Assembly: GCA_049314555.1 (NCBI GenBank)
Contig: JBMOEW010000001.1
Coordinates: forward strand, 85,253 to 149,252
Direction of reading: 5' to 3'
Source: REEB509 sp049314555
Lineage (GTDB): Bacteria; Pseudomonadota; Alphaproteobacteria; Caulobacterales; Aquidulcibacteraceae
DNA: 64,000 bases
This document shows positions 43,461 through 52,885 of this stretch, piece by piece. A model generated the notes under the pieces. The model did no database searches. It was not told where the DNA came from and saw only the letters and a list, made by a program, of their open reading frames with translations. How positions within the stretch are numbered: the stretch's first letter is position 1; each line of letters starts with the position of its first letter. Both the position numbers and the translations under genes were made by a program.

Positions 43461-44494
43461 TGGACTTCGCTTCCGACAATACCGCACCGGTGCACCCTGA
43501 TATCTTGGCCGCGCTTGGCCAAGCAAACGTTGGCCCGGCCATCGCCTATGGCGAAGACGCGTTGAGCAAAGCTGTGGAGGCGCAGATCCAGGATCTGTTT
43601 GAAGCCCCGCAGGCCAGAGTGTTTTTTGCAGCGACTGGAACGGCGGCGAACGCGCTCGCGCTGGCCAGTTGTGTGCCGCCGTGGGGCTCAATCCTGGCGC
43701 ACCGCGAAGCGCATATCGAAACCGACGAGTGCGGTGCGCCGGAGTTTTTCACGGGTGGCTCGAAACTTGTGCTGATCGACGGGCCTGGCGCTAAGGTGCG
43801 GCCGGCGGATTTGGAGGAAGCGCTGACGCGCAATCGGCGAGGGGTGCATTCGGTGACGCCGCGGGCGCTGTCCCTTACGCAGGCCAGCGAGCGCGGCTGT
43901 GCTTACCGGCCGGAGGAGGTGGCGGCACTTACCGCTATCGCGCGGCGGGAGGGGTTGGTGACGCATATGGACGGCGCGCGGTTTGCCAATGCGGTCGCGT
44001 TTTTGGGCTGCTCGCCGGCTGCGGTCAGTGCGCAGGCTGGGGTCGATGTGTTGTGCTTTGGTGCGACCAAAAATGGGGCCATCGCTGCCGAAGCGATCAT
44101 TGTGTTCAATGAGACGCTTGCGGATGATTTGGCGTTTCGTCGCAAACGGGCGGGGCATTTGCTTTGCAAAGGCCGGTTCGTGGCGGCACAGTTTGGCGCG
44201 TATCTGAAGGATGGACTTTGGCTGGCTTTGGCCAGCCGGGCCAACGCGTTGGCGCATAGGATCGGTCGGGCAGCGGGCGATTGGCTTTCTGAGCCTGTGG
44301 AGGCCAATCAGATTTTCGTACGGGCTGGGGCTGAGCGGATGGCGTTGCTGCGCGGGCAAGGCGTGCGGTTTTATGATTGGGGGCCGCCAGCGCTAGGCGA
44401 AGGACGGCTTGTGGTGCGGTACGACCAACCAGAGGATGAGGTGGATCGCCTCTGTGACATTCTGGCGGGGTTGCGCGGCGACGAACCGTTCTAG
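43460..44494 (+). CDS. ltaE: low-specificity L-threonine aldolase family protein
   Basis: This 344-residue fold-type I PLP enzyme splits threonine or allo-threonine to glycine and acetaldehyde. Visible parts are MDFASDNTAPVHPDILAAL, FFAATGTAANALAL, HIETDECGAPEFF, HMDGARFANAV with the PLP-binding Asp, and the lysine in FGATKNGAIAAEA. The ATG at 43460 shares a base with the cca stop, so translation is coupled. All hallmark residues are present and length is typical. Confidence 0.9.
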   Translation: MDFASDNTAPVHPDILAALGQANVGPAIAYGEDALSKAVEAQIQDLFEAPQARVFFAATGTAANALALASCVPPWGSILAHREAHIETDECGAPEFFTGGSKLVLIDGPGAKVRPADLEEALTRNRRGVHSVTPRALSLTQASERGCAYRPEEVAALTAIARREGLVTHMDGARFANAVAFLGCSPAAVSAQAGVDVLCFGATKNGAIAAEAIIVFNETLADDLAFRRKRAGHLLCKGRFVAAQFGAYLKDGLWLALASRANALAHRIGRAAGDWLSEPVEANQIFVRAGAERMALLRGQGVRFYDWGPPALGEGRLVVRYDQPEDEVDRLCDILAGLRGDEPF

Positions 44495-44504
44495 ATCTTG
44501 TGGT

Positions 44505-44933
44505 ATGAGCACCCAGGACAAAACCACGCCTGCGCAAAAATGTACGGTCTATTATGACGGGGAATGCCCGATTTGTCGGGTGGAGATCAGTGCCTACAGG
44601 GCGCTCGATCGAACGGGGGCGTTGACGTACACAGACGTCACCAGCAGCCCCGGTGATCCCGCCAGCGATCTTGACCGCGCTGCTGCCTTGAAGCGGTTTC
44701 ACGTGCGGCTTGGCGATGGCCGGCTGATCAGCGGCGGGCGGGCGTTTGTGGCGCTATGGCGCGAAACGCCGGGCTTGCGGTGGCTTGGCCGGATTGGCAG
44801 TGCGCCGCCCCTGATCTGGTTGGCAGAACCGGTGTACCGGGTTTTCCTGGTGGTGCGGCCGGGCCTGCAGGCGTTTGCGCGATTGCTGATCAAATTGCGC
44901 AAGAAAGGGAGCGCTCCGAAGAGCGCCCCCTGA
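44505..44933 (+). CDS. DCC family (DUF393) thiol-disulfide oxidoreductase-like protein
   Basis: This 142-residue protein has the thioredoxin-like DCC motif CTVYYDGECPICRVEI (D-G-x-C-P-x-C) at about residue 15 and the family region RFHVRLGDGRLISGGRAFVALW. A hydrophobic C-terminal segment (PVYRVFLVVRPGLQAFARLL) may associate with the membrane. The start ATG at 44505 lies 10 bases after ltaE. The redox partner is unknown. A strong hairpin overlaps its last codons. Confidence 0.87.
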   Translation: MSTQDKTTPAQKCTVYYDGECPICRVEISAYRALDRTGALTYTDVTSSPGDPASDLDRAAALKRFHVRLGDGRLISGGRAFVALWRETPGLRWLGRIGSAPPLIWLAEPVYRVFLVVRPGLQAFARLLIKLRKKGSAPKSAP

Positions 44934-44946
44934 CAGTGTTTCACTG
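44907..44946 (+). terminator. double hairpin at the end of the DCC gene
   Basis: GGGAGCGCTC (44907-44916), a CGAA loop and GAGCGCCCCC (44921-44930) form a strong stem with one A-C mismatch, overlapping the final codons before the TGA. Immediately after the stop, CAGTG (44934-44938) and CACTG (44942-44946) make a second small hairpin. The gap to the convergent icd stop is only 39 bases, so this probably ends transcription of the DUF1285-to-DCC run. Confidence 0.6.
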
Positions 44947-44972
44947 ACTTTGCTGTTGCAGATGTTGTCAGA

Positions 44973-46427
44973 TCATTGGCCTTGGCCAAGGCTGAAGCCT
45001 GGCTCGCCATCGAACGTGTACAGACCTTCCGTTTTCACCACATCGAAGCCTGCCTGTGCCACGCGCATCATCAGTTCGGCGACGAGGGCGGCTGAGCCCT
45101 TGATGCCGGTATGCAGCATGAAGCGGCAGCGATAATGGTCTACACAGAAGGTCTCAGGCGCGCCATTCGGGTAAACCTTGACGCCGCGGTTGGTGACCAT
45201 CGCCAGATCAAATGGCGACACGGCAACTTGCATCAGCTTGTCGCCGAGGGCCTGTGGCCCGTCTACCCAATCCACGAACAGGTCCACGCCGACAATTTCC
45301 TTTTTCGGACGTGGCAGCACCTTCAGGGTTGGCAAGCCCGGCCAGGCCCCGCCGGCACCGCGGTTCTTCAGCTGGTTGGCTGATTGACCAAGGCGCGCGA
45401 TGATGGCGTCTGCGAATTCCTTGGTGCCAACTTTTTCTTTTGAAATGCCATCCTTGTAGATGTCGTAGGTGTGGACACCGTCTTCGATTGTCTTCAACCA
45501 GGCTTGCCGCACGCGCTCGGCGGCTTCAGCTTCGCCAAGGTGCTGCAGCATTTGGATGCCGCCCACAAGCAGGCCTGATGGGTTGGCGACGTTTTGGCCG
45601 GCGCGGCGCGGCGCGGAGCCGTGAATGGCCTCAAACATTGCCAACTCCGAGCCGATGTTGGCTGAGCCTGCCAGGCCGACCGAGCCCGCGATTTCGGCCG
45701 CGACATCGGAGAGAATGTCGCCGTATAGGTTTGGCAGGATGATAACGTCAAACTGCTCTGGGTTGTCGGCCAGCTTGGCGGAGCCGATGTCGACGATCCA
45801 ATGCTCTTTTTCCAGTTCTGGGTACTCTTCGCCGATTTCGTCGAAGACTTTGTGGAACAGGCCGTCCGTGAGCTTCATGATGTTGTCTTTGGTGAAGCAG
45901 GACACCTTTTTGCGGCCATTCAGGCGGGCAAAGTCGAAGCCATACCGCACCAGGCGTTCCGTGCCCGGACGGGTGATCAGTTTGAGGCACTGGTAGACGT
46001 CAGCGGTCTGACGATGCTCGATACCGGCGTACAGGTCTTCTTCGTTCTCGCGCACGATCACCACGTCCATGTTGGGGAAGCGGGTGTCGACGAAAGGCGC
46101 GAGGCTGAAGCTTGGGCGGATGTTGGCGAACAGGCCAAAGGTTTTGCGGATGGTGACGTTGAGGCTTTTCACGCCGCCGCCCTGTGGGGTGGTGATTGGG
46201 GCCTTGTAGAAGACCTTGGTGCGGCGAAGGCTTTCCATCGCTTCGGGGCGAATGCCTGAAGACACGCCGGCACCATAGACCTTCTCACCGATCTCTATTT
46301 CTTCGAAGGCGAGCTTGGCACCCGAGGCGGACAAAACCCGCAGGCTTGCGTCCATGATTTCGGGGCCGATGCCATCACCCTTGGCGACGGTGATCAGATG
46401 CGTTTTGCCGGCGGTGGTGGTGGTCAT
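44973..46427 (-). CDS. icd: NADP-dependent isocitrate dehydrogenase, long Thermus-like type
   Basis: This 484-residue beta-decarboxylating dehydrogenase oxidises isocitrate to 2-oxoglutarate. It has VAKGDGIGPEIMDASL, the substrate-phosphate motif around NVTIRKTFGLFANIRP, IVRENEEDLYAGIEHRQ, the metal-binding NLYGDILSDVAAEIAGSVGLAG and AIHGSAPRRAGQNVANPSG. A roughly 150-residue C-terminal extension (from about residue 335) is typical of the Thermus-type long IDH, not of E. coli Icd. The ATG at 46427 follows AAGGA. It is divergent from a LysR gene that may control it. Isopropylmalate dehydrogenase is excluded by the IDH-type substrate residues and extension. Confidence 0.88.
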   Translation of the reverse strand: MTTTTAGKTHLITVAKGDGIGPEIMDASLRVLSASGAKLAFEEIEIGEKVYGAGVSSGIRPEAMESLRRTKVFYKAPITTPQGGGVKSLNVTIRKTFGLFANIRPSFSLAPFVDTRFPNMDVVIVRENEEDLYAGIEHRQTADVYQCLKLITRPGTERLVRYGFDFARLNGRKKVSCFTKDNIMKLTDGLFHKVFDEIGEEYPELEKEHWIVDIGSAKLADNPEQFDVIILPNLYGDILSDVAAEIAGSVGLAGSANIGSELAMFEAIHGSAPRRAGQNVANPSGLLVGGIQMLQHLGEAEAAERVRQAWLKTIEDGVHTYDIYKDGISKEKVGTKEFADAIIARLGQSANQLKNRGAGGAWPGLPTLKVLPRPKKEIVGVDLFVDWVDGPQALGDKLMQVAVSPFDLAMVTNRGVKVYPNGAPETFCVDHYRCRFMLHTGIKGSAALVAELMMRVAQAGFDVVKTEGLYTFDGEPGFSLGQGQ

Positions 46428-46513
46428 GGTGCTTCCTTGCCTGGTCCTAAGGCCCGGTGCGGCGCGTGCTGCAGGGCGATGGGTGGGGCTTAGCGGCATC
46501 GGGATTTGATTGG

Positions 46514-46527
46514 AAATTGATAAATTT
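46514..46527. promoter_or_regulatory. candidate LysR operator in the icd-lysR intergenic region
   Basis: AAATT (46514-46518) and AATTT (46523-46527) form a short dyad with a 4-base centre in an A/T-rich patch of the 133-base divergent gap. LysR-type regulators bind such T-N11-A dyads between their own gene and a divergent target. The match is short, so confidence is low. Confidence 0.3.
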
Positions 46528-46560
46528 GACAACATTGATCGTGTTTGGCAATGAGCTGGC

Positions 46561-47415
46561 ATGGCCATTCGAAATCTCGATATCGACACGCTGCGCACTT
46601 TTGCCGCCATAGCGGAGGCGGGTTCGTTCACCTTGGGCGGGCAAAAAGTTTATCGAAACCAGTCTACCGTCAGCCTACAGATCAAGCGGCTTGAGGAGGC
46701 GGTCGGAGCCCCATTGTTTCAGCGCACCACCCGTCGGGTCCGACTGACGACGCAGGGCGAGGCCGCCTTGGTCTATGCGATGGAAATCTTGAAGCTGAAC
46801 GACGAGATGCTGGCCCGTCTCACCGAGCCTGGACTTGAGGGGGTAGTACGGCTTGGGGCGCCTGAGGACTTTGCCACCACCCATTTGCCGCGGGCACTGG
46901 CCCGTTTTGCGAAGGCGTTTCCGCAGGTGCAGCTTGAGGTGACCTGCGATCTTACCTTGAACCTCGTGCAATCGTTCGAGCGGGGGGAGCTTGATATCGT
47001 GCTGGTGAAGCGCGAGCCGGGCGGGATCATGGAGGGGGTGCGGGTTTGGCGCGAGCCGCTCGTTTGGGTGGCTGCGGACCGCAACATCGCGCAACAGGAG
47101 CGCCTGCCTTTGGTGGTGGCGCCGCCGCCGTGTGTGTATCGCAAGCGGGCGGCCGGTGCGCTGGATGCGATCGGGGTGCGCTGGCGGCCGGCCTATACGT
47201 GCGCGTCGCTGGCGGGGATCCATGCGGCGGTGCGCGCGGGGCTTGGCTTGACGGTGTTGCCGCGGGGCATGACGCCTGTTGATTTGTTCATTCTAGATGC
47301 GGAGGATTTACCTGTGCTTCCCGATACCGAAATTGCGCTGATGCAGCGCGACAGCCTGTCGAGGCCGGCCGCGCGGCTTGCTGAACATATCGTGCGCAGC
47401 TTGGAGGGGGGATAA
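46561..47415 (+). CDS. LysR family transcriptional regulator
   Basis: This 284-residue regulator has an N-terminal winged helix-turn-helix (LRTFAAIAEAGSFTLGGQKVYRNQSTVSLQIKRLEEAVGAPLF in short: SFTLGGQKVYRNQSTVSLQ) and a type 2 periplasmic-binding effector domain from about residue 90 (VRLGAPEDFATTHLP). The binding pocket ligand is unknown. It is divergent from icd by 133 bases, the classic layout for a LysR protein and its target. Confidence 0.93.
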   Translation: MAIRNLDIDTLRTFAAIAEAGSFTLGGQKVYRNQSTVSLQIKRLEEAVGAPLFQRTTRRVRLTTQGEAALVYAMEILKLNDEMLARLTEPGLEGVVRLGAPEDFATTHLPRALARFAKAFPQVQLEVTCDLTLNLVQSFERGELDIVLVKREPGGIMEGVRVWREPLVWVAADRNIAQQERLPLVVAPPPCVYRKRAAGALDAIGVRWRPAYTCASLAGIHAAVRAGLGLTVLPRGMTPVDLFILDAEDLPVLPDTEIALMQRDSLSRPAARLAEHIVRSLEGG

Positions 47416-47435
47416 GTTTCTGCCCGATGCCGCGC

Positions 47436-48197
47436 CTAGGCCTTCAGGCGATAGCCGGTTTTGAAAATCCACCAGACAAGGCCCAGGCATAGGCTCAAGA
47501 AGGCGGCGATCATGCCCAGGCTGAACCAAATCGGGACGTCCGCCGTGCCGTAGAAGCTCCAGCGAAAACCGCTGATCAAGTAAGCGAGGGGATTAAAGAG
47601 GGCCACGGTTTGCCAGAACTCCGGCAGCATCTTGATCGAATAAAAGGTGCCGCCCAGGAATGTCAGCGGGGTGATGATCAGGAGCGGGGCCACGGAAAGC
47701 TTTTCCCAGCTGTCAGCCCATACCCCCAGGACAAAGCCAAACAGGCAAAAGGTGAAAGCGGTGAGGGCCAGAAACAACACCATCGCCACAGGGTGTTGAA
47801 TTTCATACGGCACAAACAGGCGCGCGGTGAGCAAAATGACCGCGCCGATCACGATGCTTTTGGTGGTGGCCGCCCCGACATAGCCCAAAACCACTTCAAA
47901 GGGCGAGACCGGGGCCGATAGCACCTCGTAGATCGTGCCCGCCCATTTGGGCATGTAGATGCCGAAGGAGGCGTTGGAGACGCTCTCGGTGAGAATGGCC
48001 AACATCACAAGGCCAGGCACAATGAAGGCCCCATAGGACACGCCTTCGATCAGCCCCATGCGGGTGCCGATCGCTGCCCCGAACACGATGAAATACAGCG
48101 ATGTGGACAAGACCGGCGAGAAAAGGCTCTGGCCCAGCGTGCGCACCCAGCGCGCCATTTCAAACCGATAGATTGCGTTGACAGCGTGCAGGTTCAT
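47436..48197 (-). CDS. ABC-2 type transporter permease
   Basis: This 253-residue permease has six hydrophobic segments and the ABC-2 membrane family pattern: PVLSTSLYFIVFGAAIG near the start, the KWAGTIYEVLSAPVSPFEVVLGY coupling region (given in part), TFLGGTFYSIKMLP and PLAYLISGFRW. These resemble drug/antibiotic or polysaccharide exporters of the Nod/Drr type. Its ATG overlaps the ATPase stop by 4 bases. The substrate is unknown. Confidence 0.9.
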   Translation of the reverse strand: MNLHAVNAIYRFEMARWVRTLGQSLFSPVLSTSLYFIVFGAAIGTRMGLIEGVSYGAFIVPGLVMLAILTESVSNASFGIYMPKWAGTIYEVLSAPVSPFEVVLGYVGAATTKSIVIGAVILLTARLFVPYEIQHPVAMVLFLALTAFTFCLFGFVLGVWADSWEKLSVAPLLIITPLTFLGGTFYSIKMLPEFWQTVALFNPLAYLISGFRWSFYGTADVPIWFSLGMIAAFLSLCLGLVWWIFKTGYRLKA

Positions 48198-49120
48198 GGC
48201 GCGTCGCTCACCAGGCTAACGAAAATGTCTTCAAGCGAGCTTTGCTCGGTTTTCAGGTCTTTGAAGTCCAAACCCAAGGCATCAAGCTGGCGCAGGAGGC
48301 GAGACACGCCGGTGTCTTCGGCGGCGGCGTCAAACGCGTAAAGGAGCGTTTTGCCGTCGTCTTGCAGGGTCAGGCCGAAATCCGCCAGGGCTGCGGGTAC
48401 GGCGGCCAACGGTGCCTTGAGTTGCAGAGATAGCCTACGCGCGCCAAACCGCTTCATCAGCGATGATTTTTCTTCCACAAGGATCAAGCGCCCCTTGTTG
48501 ATGACCCCGATGCGATCGGCCATTTCTTCGGCTTCTTCGATGTAGTGGGTGGTGAGGATGATGGTGACGCCGGCGCCGCGCAGGGTGCGCACCATCGCCC
48601 ACATGTCGCGGCGCAGTTCAACGTCTACGCCCGCGCTTGGTTCGTCGAGGAAAAGGATCGTGGGCTCATGGGAGAGCGCCTTGGCGATCATCACGCGGCG
48701 CTTCATGCCGCCCGATAGGGTCATGATCTTGGCGTCTTTTTTGTCCCAGAGCGACAGATCCCGGAGGATTTTTCCGAGGTAGTCGTCGTCCCGGGGCAGG
48801 CCGAACAGGCCGCGGGAAAACCGCATGGTGTCCCAGACGGTTTCAAAGGCGTCTGTGCTGATCTCCTGCGGCACAAGGCCGATCTTGGCCCTTGCCTGGC
48901 GATAGGCGGAAACGACGTCCGCCCCATCGGCAATCACGCGCCCAGCACTCATGCGCACCGTGCCGCAGATGATCCCGATCAGGGTGGTTTTGCCAGCCCC
49001 GTTGGGGCCAAGCAGGGCGAAGATCTCGCCCTTGGTGATGTCCAGGTCGATCGGGTGCAAGGCTTGGACGCCGCTGGCGTAAGTCTTGGCGACGCCTTGA
49101 ATGGAAAGGATAGAAGTCAC
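48194..49120 (-). CDS. ABC transporter ATP-binding protein
   Basis: This 308-residue ATPase has Walker A GPNGAGKTTLIGI, signature LSGGMKRRV, Walker B ILFLDEPSAGVD and switch His in ILTTHYIEEAEEMAD. A C-terminal DrrA-like extension (about 220-308) is present. The start is a GTG at 49120. It pairs with the downstream permease, forming the second ABC-2 exporter of the window. LSGGMKRR and GVDVELRRDMW place it in the DrrA/YadG group. Confidence 0.93.
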   Translation of the reverse strand: MTSILSIQGVAKTYASGVQALHPIDLDITKGEIFALLGPNGAGKTTLIGIICGTVRMSAGRVIADGADVVSAYRQARAKIGLVPQEISTDAFETVWDTMRFSRGLFGLPRDDDYLGKILRDLSLWDKKDAKIMTLSGGMKRRVMIAKALSHEPTILFLDEPSAGVDVELRRDMWAMVRTLRGAGVTIILTTHYIEEAEEMADRIGVINKGRLILVEEKSSLMKRFGARRLSLQLKAPLAAVPAALADFGLTLQDDGKTLLYAFDAAAEDTGVSRLLRQLDALGLDFKDLKTEQSSLEDIFVSLVSDAP

Positions 49121-49203
49121 GGTTTAGCCCCAGCAGGAAGGGGGCAGCGTGTCGACCTGAAACAGGTTGCGGTCAAGGGGCGATGCTGCATTGGTGGCGG
49201 GCG

Positions 49204-51639
49204 TCATTCGCTCAGCATGCCGGCCGCGACATCTTCAAGGATCGCCTCATCGGCGGCGCCAAAGACTGGTTCCTTGCCGATTTCCAGCATCACGGGCACG
49301 GCGAACGGTGAGATCCGCGAGAGCCGCGCGTGGGTGATGCGCCCTTTGATCCGCGCCAGCAGCGCGCCCAGGCGTCGCAAGTCGAGAAACCCTTCGCCCG
49401 CATCTTGAAAGGCTGCCTGCAGGAGCACGTGGTCTGGCTCGTGCTGACGCAGGACGTCGTAGATCAGATCAGCGGAGAATGTGACCTGGCGGCCGGTTTT
49501 TTCCGCCCCTGGCATGCGGCGCTCGATGAGGCCTGCGATGATGGCGCAGGTTCGGAAGGTGCGCTTCATCAAGGCGCTTTCGGCAAGCCAAGCTTCCAGA
49601 TCGTCGCCCAGCATGTCTTCGTCGAACAGGGCGTTGAGATTGATCTCGTGGAGCGGCTCCAGCGTCCAAACCGAGAGGGCATATTCGCTGGCCACAAAGC
49701 CCATGGGTTTGGCACCGATGCGTTCCAGGCGCCGCGTAAGCAACATGCCAAGGGTTTGGTGCGCGAGGCGCCCATCGAAGGGATAGGCGACCAAGTAGTA
49801 TTTGTCCGCCCGCGGAAAGGTTTCCACAAGCAGGTGGTCTGCCTTTGGGATCACAGACAGGTCTCGCTGCAGACGAAGCCATTCAGACACTTGGCCCGGA
49901 AGGTGATCCCAGGATTTTGGGTCATCAATCATGGCCCGGACGCGGGATGCTAGAAACGTCGAAAGCGGGAATTTTCCACCGGCGTAACTTGGGATGCGCG
50001 GGGGTTGATCGCCCTGCGTGCGGGACACGATGCAGTCGGTTTCGCGCAGGGCCTCAAAGCGCAGAACCTCGCCGGCGAACAAGAAGGTGTCGCCCGGGGC
50101 CAAGCCTTCGATGAACCATTCTTCGATCTGCCCAAGCCTGCGGCCGGGGGCAGGTCCTTTTGTTTGTAGGCGGACGTTGAGCATCGCCTCTTCGATGATC
50201 GCGCCCACATTCATGCGGTGGGCCTGTTGCATCGCAGGCGTTCGGGCGCGCCAACGATCGGTTTTGGGGTCTTGGATGATGCGGCGGTAGCGGTCATAGG
50301 CGCGCAAGGCGTAGCCGCCGGTGGCGACCAAATCGATCACCCGGTCGAACTGGTTTCGCCTCAGGTCCTGATAGGGCAGCGTGCTGGTTACTTCCTTGTA
50401 CAGATCGCTTGCATCAAACTCGCCGCCGGTGGCGCAGCCCATGATATGTTGGGCCAGGCAATCCAAGCCGCCGGTGCGCATGGGCGGGCTGTCCATTGCG
50501 CCTTCGCCCACGGCCTCGCGGGCTGCACGGCATTCCAAAACCTCAAACCGATTGGTGGGCACGAGCAGGGCGCGGGAGGGCTCGTCCAGGCGGTGGTTGG
50601 CGCGGCCGATGCGCTGGATGAGGCGGGCCGCCCCTTTGGGAGCCCCCATTTGGATCACCAAGTCCACGTCCCCCCAGTCGATGCCGAGATCGAGGGTGGA
50701 GGTGCAAACCACGGCTTGTAGCACGCCGCGGGCCATGGCGCCTTCCACTTTGCGGCGCTGTTCGACGTCGAGTGAGCCATGGTGCAAGGCGATGGCTAGG
50801 CCATCTTCATTTACGCGCCAGAGTTCTTGAAAAGTCAGCTCGGCCTGGGCGCGCGTGTTGACAAACACCAGTGCCATGCGCGCGCCGCGGATGGCCTGAT
50901 ACACCTCTTCCATCGCATGGCGACCGGTGTGGCCAGCCCAAGGTATGCGCCCTTGGGCATCCAGCACATCGACCTGTGGGCTTGCGCCCGCGGGTGCGAC
51001 CAAAACCTGGGCGGTGGGGTGAAGCCATCTGGCAAGGGCCGGGGGATCGGAGACGGTGGCAGACAGGCCCACGACGCGCGCGTTTTTCGCCCAGGCCAAA
51101 ATGCGCGCGAGGGCCAGCGCAAGCAGGTCGCCGCGCTTTGTTGGGGCGATGGCGTGGGCTTCATCGATGATGATGGTTTGCACGTCTTCGAAGAATGCAG
51201 CTGGATGGCCCGATGCCATCAGAAGGCAAACCTGTTCTGGGGTGGTGAGCAGGATGTCTGGCGGTTTGGCGCGCTGGCGCTGGCGCTTGGCGGTGGGCGT
51301 ATCGCCAGTGCGGGTTTCGATCCGCAGGCTGAGGGCCATGTCCTGGACGGGGGTTTCCAAATTGCGGGCGATATCGGTGGTGAGGGCCTTGAGCGGCGAA
51401 ACATAAAGGGTGTGCAGGCAGTGGGGGCGATCGGCGGGCAGGGCAGAAAGGTCGATCAGGCTTGGCAGAAAGCCGGCCAGGGTTTTGCCGGCACCGGTGG
51501 GGGCAATCAGCAGGGCGGAGCGGCGCTCGCGGGCTGCCTGCATGAGGGCAAGCTGATGGACGCGGGGCGTCCAGCCGCGCTTGGCAAACCAGGCGGCGAA
51601 GTTTGCGGGCAACTGGGGATCCCTTGGCACTTCGGACAT
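49204..51639 (-). CDS. ligase-associated DNA damage response DEXH box helicase (Lhr-like)
   Basis: This 811-residue superfamily 2 helicase has Q-motif-like RVHQLALMQ, Walker A APTGAGKTLAGFLP, motif II IIIDEAHAI (DEAH), motif III GLSATVSDP, and the C-terminal helicase domain with VNTRAQAE, STLDLGIDWGDVDLVIQ and RLIQRIGRANHR. The long C-terminal region is as in Lhr and its ligase-associated relatives. Length fits the ligase-associated set. The ATG at 51639 has GGAGGGG close upstream. It is divergent from its usual partner exonuclease, but the ATP-dependent DNA ligase of the set is absent from the window. Confidence 0.9.
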   Translation of the reverse strand: MSEVPRDPQLPANFAAWFAKRGWTPRVHQLALMQAARERRSALLIAPTGAGKTLAGFLPSLIDLSALPADRPHCLHTLYVSPLKALTTDIARNLETPVQDMALSLRIETRTGDTPTAKRQRQRAKPPDILLTTPEQVCLLMASGHPAAFFEDVQTIIIDEAHAIAPTKRGDLLALALARILAWAKNARVVGLSATVSDPPALARWLHPTAQVLVAPAGASPQVDVLDAQGRIPWAGHTGRHAMEEVYQAIRGARMALVFVNTRAQAELTFQELWRVNEDGLAIALHHGSLDVEQRRKVEGAMARGVLQAVVCTSTLDLGIDWGDVDLVIQMGAPKGAARLIQRIGRANHRLDEPSRALLVPTNRFEVLECRAAREAVGEGAMDSPPMRTGGLDCLAQHIMGCATGGEFDASDLYKEVTSTLPYQDLRRNQFDRVIDLVATGGYALRAYDRYRRIIQDPKTDRWRARTPAMQQAHRMNVGAIIEEAMLNVRLQTKGPAPGRRLGQIEEWFIEGLAPGDTFLFAGEVLRFEALRETDCIVSRTQGDQPPRIPSYAGGKFPLSTFLASRVRAMIDDPKSWDHLPGQVSEWLRLQRDLSVIPKADHLLVETFPRADKYYLVAYPFDGRLAHQTLGMLLTRRLERIGAKPMGFVASEYALSVWTLEPLHEINLNALFDEDMLGDDLEAWLAESALMKRTFRTCAIIAGLIERRMPGAEKTGRQVTFSADLIYDVLRQHEPDHVLLQAAFQDAGEGFLDLRRLGALLARIKGRITHARLSRISPFAVPVMLEIGKEPVFGAADEAILEDVAAGMLSE

Positions 51640-51793
51640 GCCCCTCCCTCCGTGGTGATCCCTGCGGGCGGCAGGGACCTATGTGCATATTGGCTCCAAA
51701 GGCGCGGTTGTCGCATAAAAAGGCGCAGCGCAGCGCATCTGTCGCGGTGTCGTTGTCCTGGCGGTTTTGGCGATTTGGGGCCATGGAAGGGGG

Positions 51794-52819
51794 ATGCGCG
51801 CTGAAGACCTGCTGATGCCTCGACCCGAGGGCCTGTATTGCCCGCTGGGGGGATTTTACATTGATCCCGTGCGGGCGGTCGATCGAGCGTTGATTACGCA
51901 TGGCCATGCCGATCACGCCCGCCCTGGGCATGGGGCGGTGTTGGCGACGGCGGAGACGCTGGCGATCATGGCGGTGCGGTATGGCCCTTCGTTTGCTGGT
52001 TCCACGCAGGCGCTTGGCTATGGCAGCGCGGTGCGCCTGAACGAGGTGTCGGTGAGCCTTGTGCCGGCGGGGCATGTGTTGGGATCGGCGCAAGCGGTGG
52101 TGCAGTGCGGGGGGATGCGGATTGTGGTGTCTGGCGACTACAAGCGCCGCCCCGATCCCACCTGCGCCCTGTTTGAACCGGTTGCATGCGACGTGTTCAT
52201 CTCTGAGGCCACATTCGCGCTACCCGTTTTTACCCATCCCGACGATCGCCAGGAAATTGCCAAGCTGCTGCGGTCGGTCGCGGCGAACCCGGAGCGGACC
52301 CACATTGTGGGGGCGTACGGACTTGGCAAGGCGCAGCGGATTTTGGCCCTGCTGCGGGAGGCTGGCTACTGGGAGACGGTGTTTCTCCATGGGGCGATGG
52401 AAAAGCTGTGCGCGTTGTATGGGTCTTTTGGCGTGGCATTGGGGCCGGTGGCAACGGCGACGCTTGCCGAAAAGGGCGCGGGCAAGGCGGCCAAGCGCTC
52501 GTTTGCCGGGCGGATCGTGATCGCTCCGCCCACGACGTTTGGGGACAAATGGTCCCAACGGTTTCCAGATCCGGTGGATTGCTTTGCGTCCGGCTGGATG
52601 CGGGTGAAGCAGCGGGCAAAACAGCGCGGGGTGGAGCTGCCGCTGATCATCTCTGACCACGCAGATTGGGGCGAATTGACCGACACCGCGCTTGAAATCG
52701 CGCCCGGCGAGTTGTGGATCACCCATGGTCGCGACGATGCTTTGGTGCATTGGGCTGGGCTGCAGGGGATCACGGCGCGGCCTTTGCGGCTGATCGGCTA
52801 CGACGACGAGGGGGAGTGA
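51794..52819 (+). CDS. ligase-associated DNA damage response exonuclease (metallo-beta-lactamase/CPSF-type)
   Basis: This 341-residue metallo-beta-lactamase-fold nuclease has the zinc motif THGHADHARPGH, VPAGHVLGSAQAVV with a further ligand His, VVSGDYKRRPDPTC with the bridging Asp, and the C-terminal SDHADWGEL typical of beta-CASP/CPSF relatives. The start is uncertain: the ATG at 51794 is almost fused to GAAGGGGG, and 51815 is possible. It is divergent from the helicase by about 150 bases. Together they match two of the usual four genes (exonuclease, ligase, helicase, phosphoesterase). Confidence 0.9.
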   Translation: MRAEDLLMPRPEGLYCPLGGFYIDPVRAVDRALITHGHADHARPGHGAVLATAETLAIMAVRYGPSFAGSTQALGYGSAVRLNEVSVSLVPAGHVLGSAQAVVQCGGMRIVVSGDYKRRPDPTCALFEPVACDVFISEATFALPVFTHPDDRQEIAKLLRSVAANPERTHIVGAYGLGKAQRILALLREAGYWETVFLHGAMEKLCALYGSFGVALGPVATATLAEKGAGKAAKRSFAGRIVIAPPTTFGDKWSQRFPDPVDCFASGWMRVKQRAKQRGVELPLIISDHADWGELTDTALEIAPGELWITHGRDDALVHWAGLQGITARPLRLIGYDDEGE

Positions 52820-52885
52820 TCGCGGCTGGGTGGTTGGTGCCACTTGAGGCTGGCGGTTTTTCCCATTCGCTCGTATGGCGGTGGC

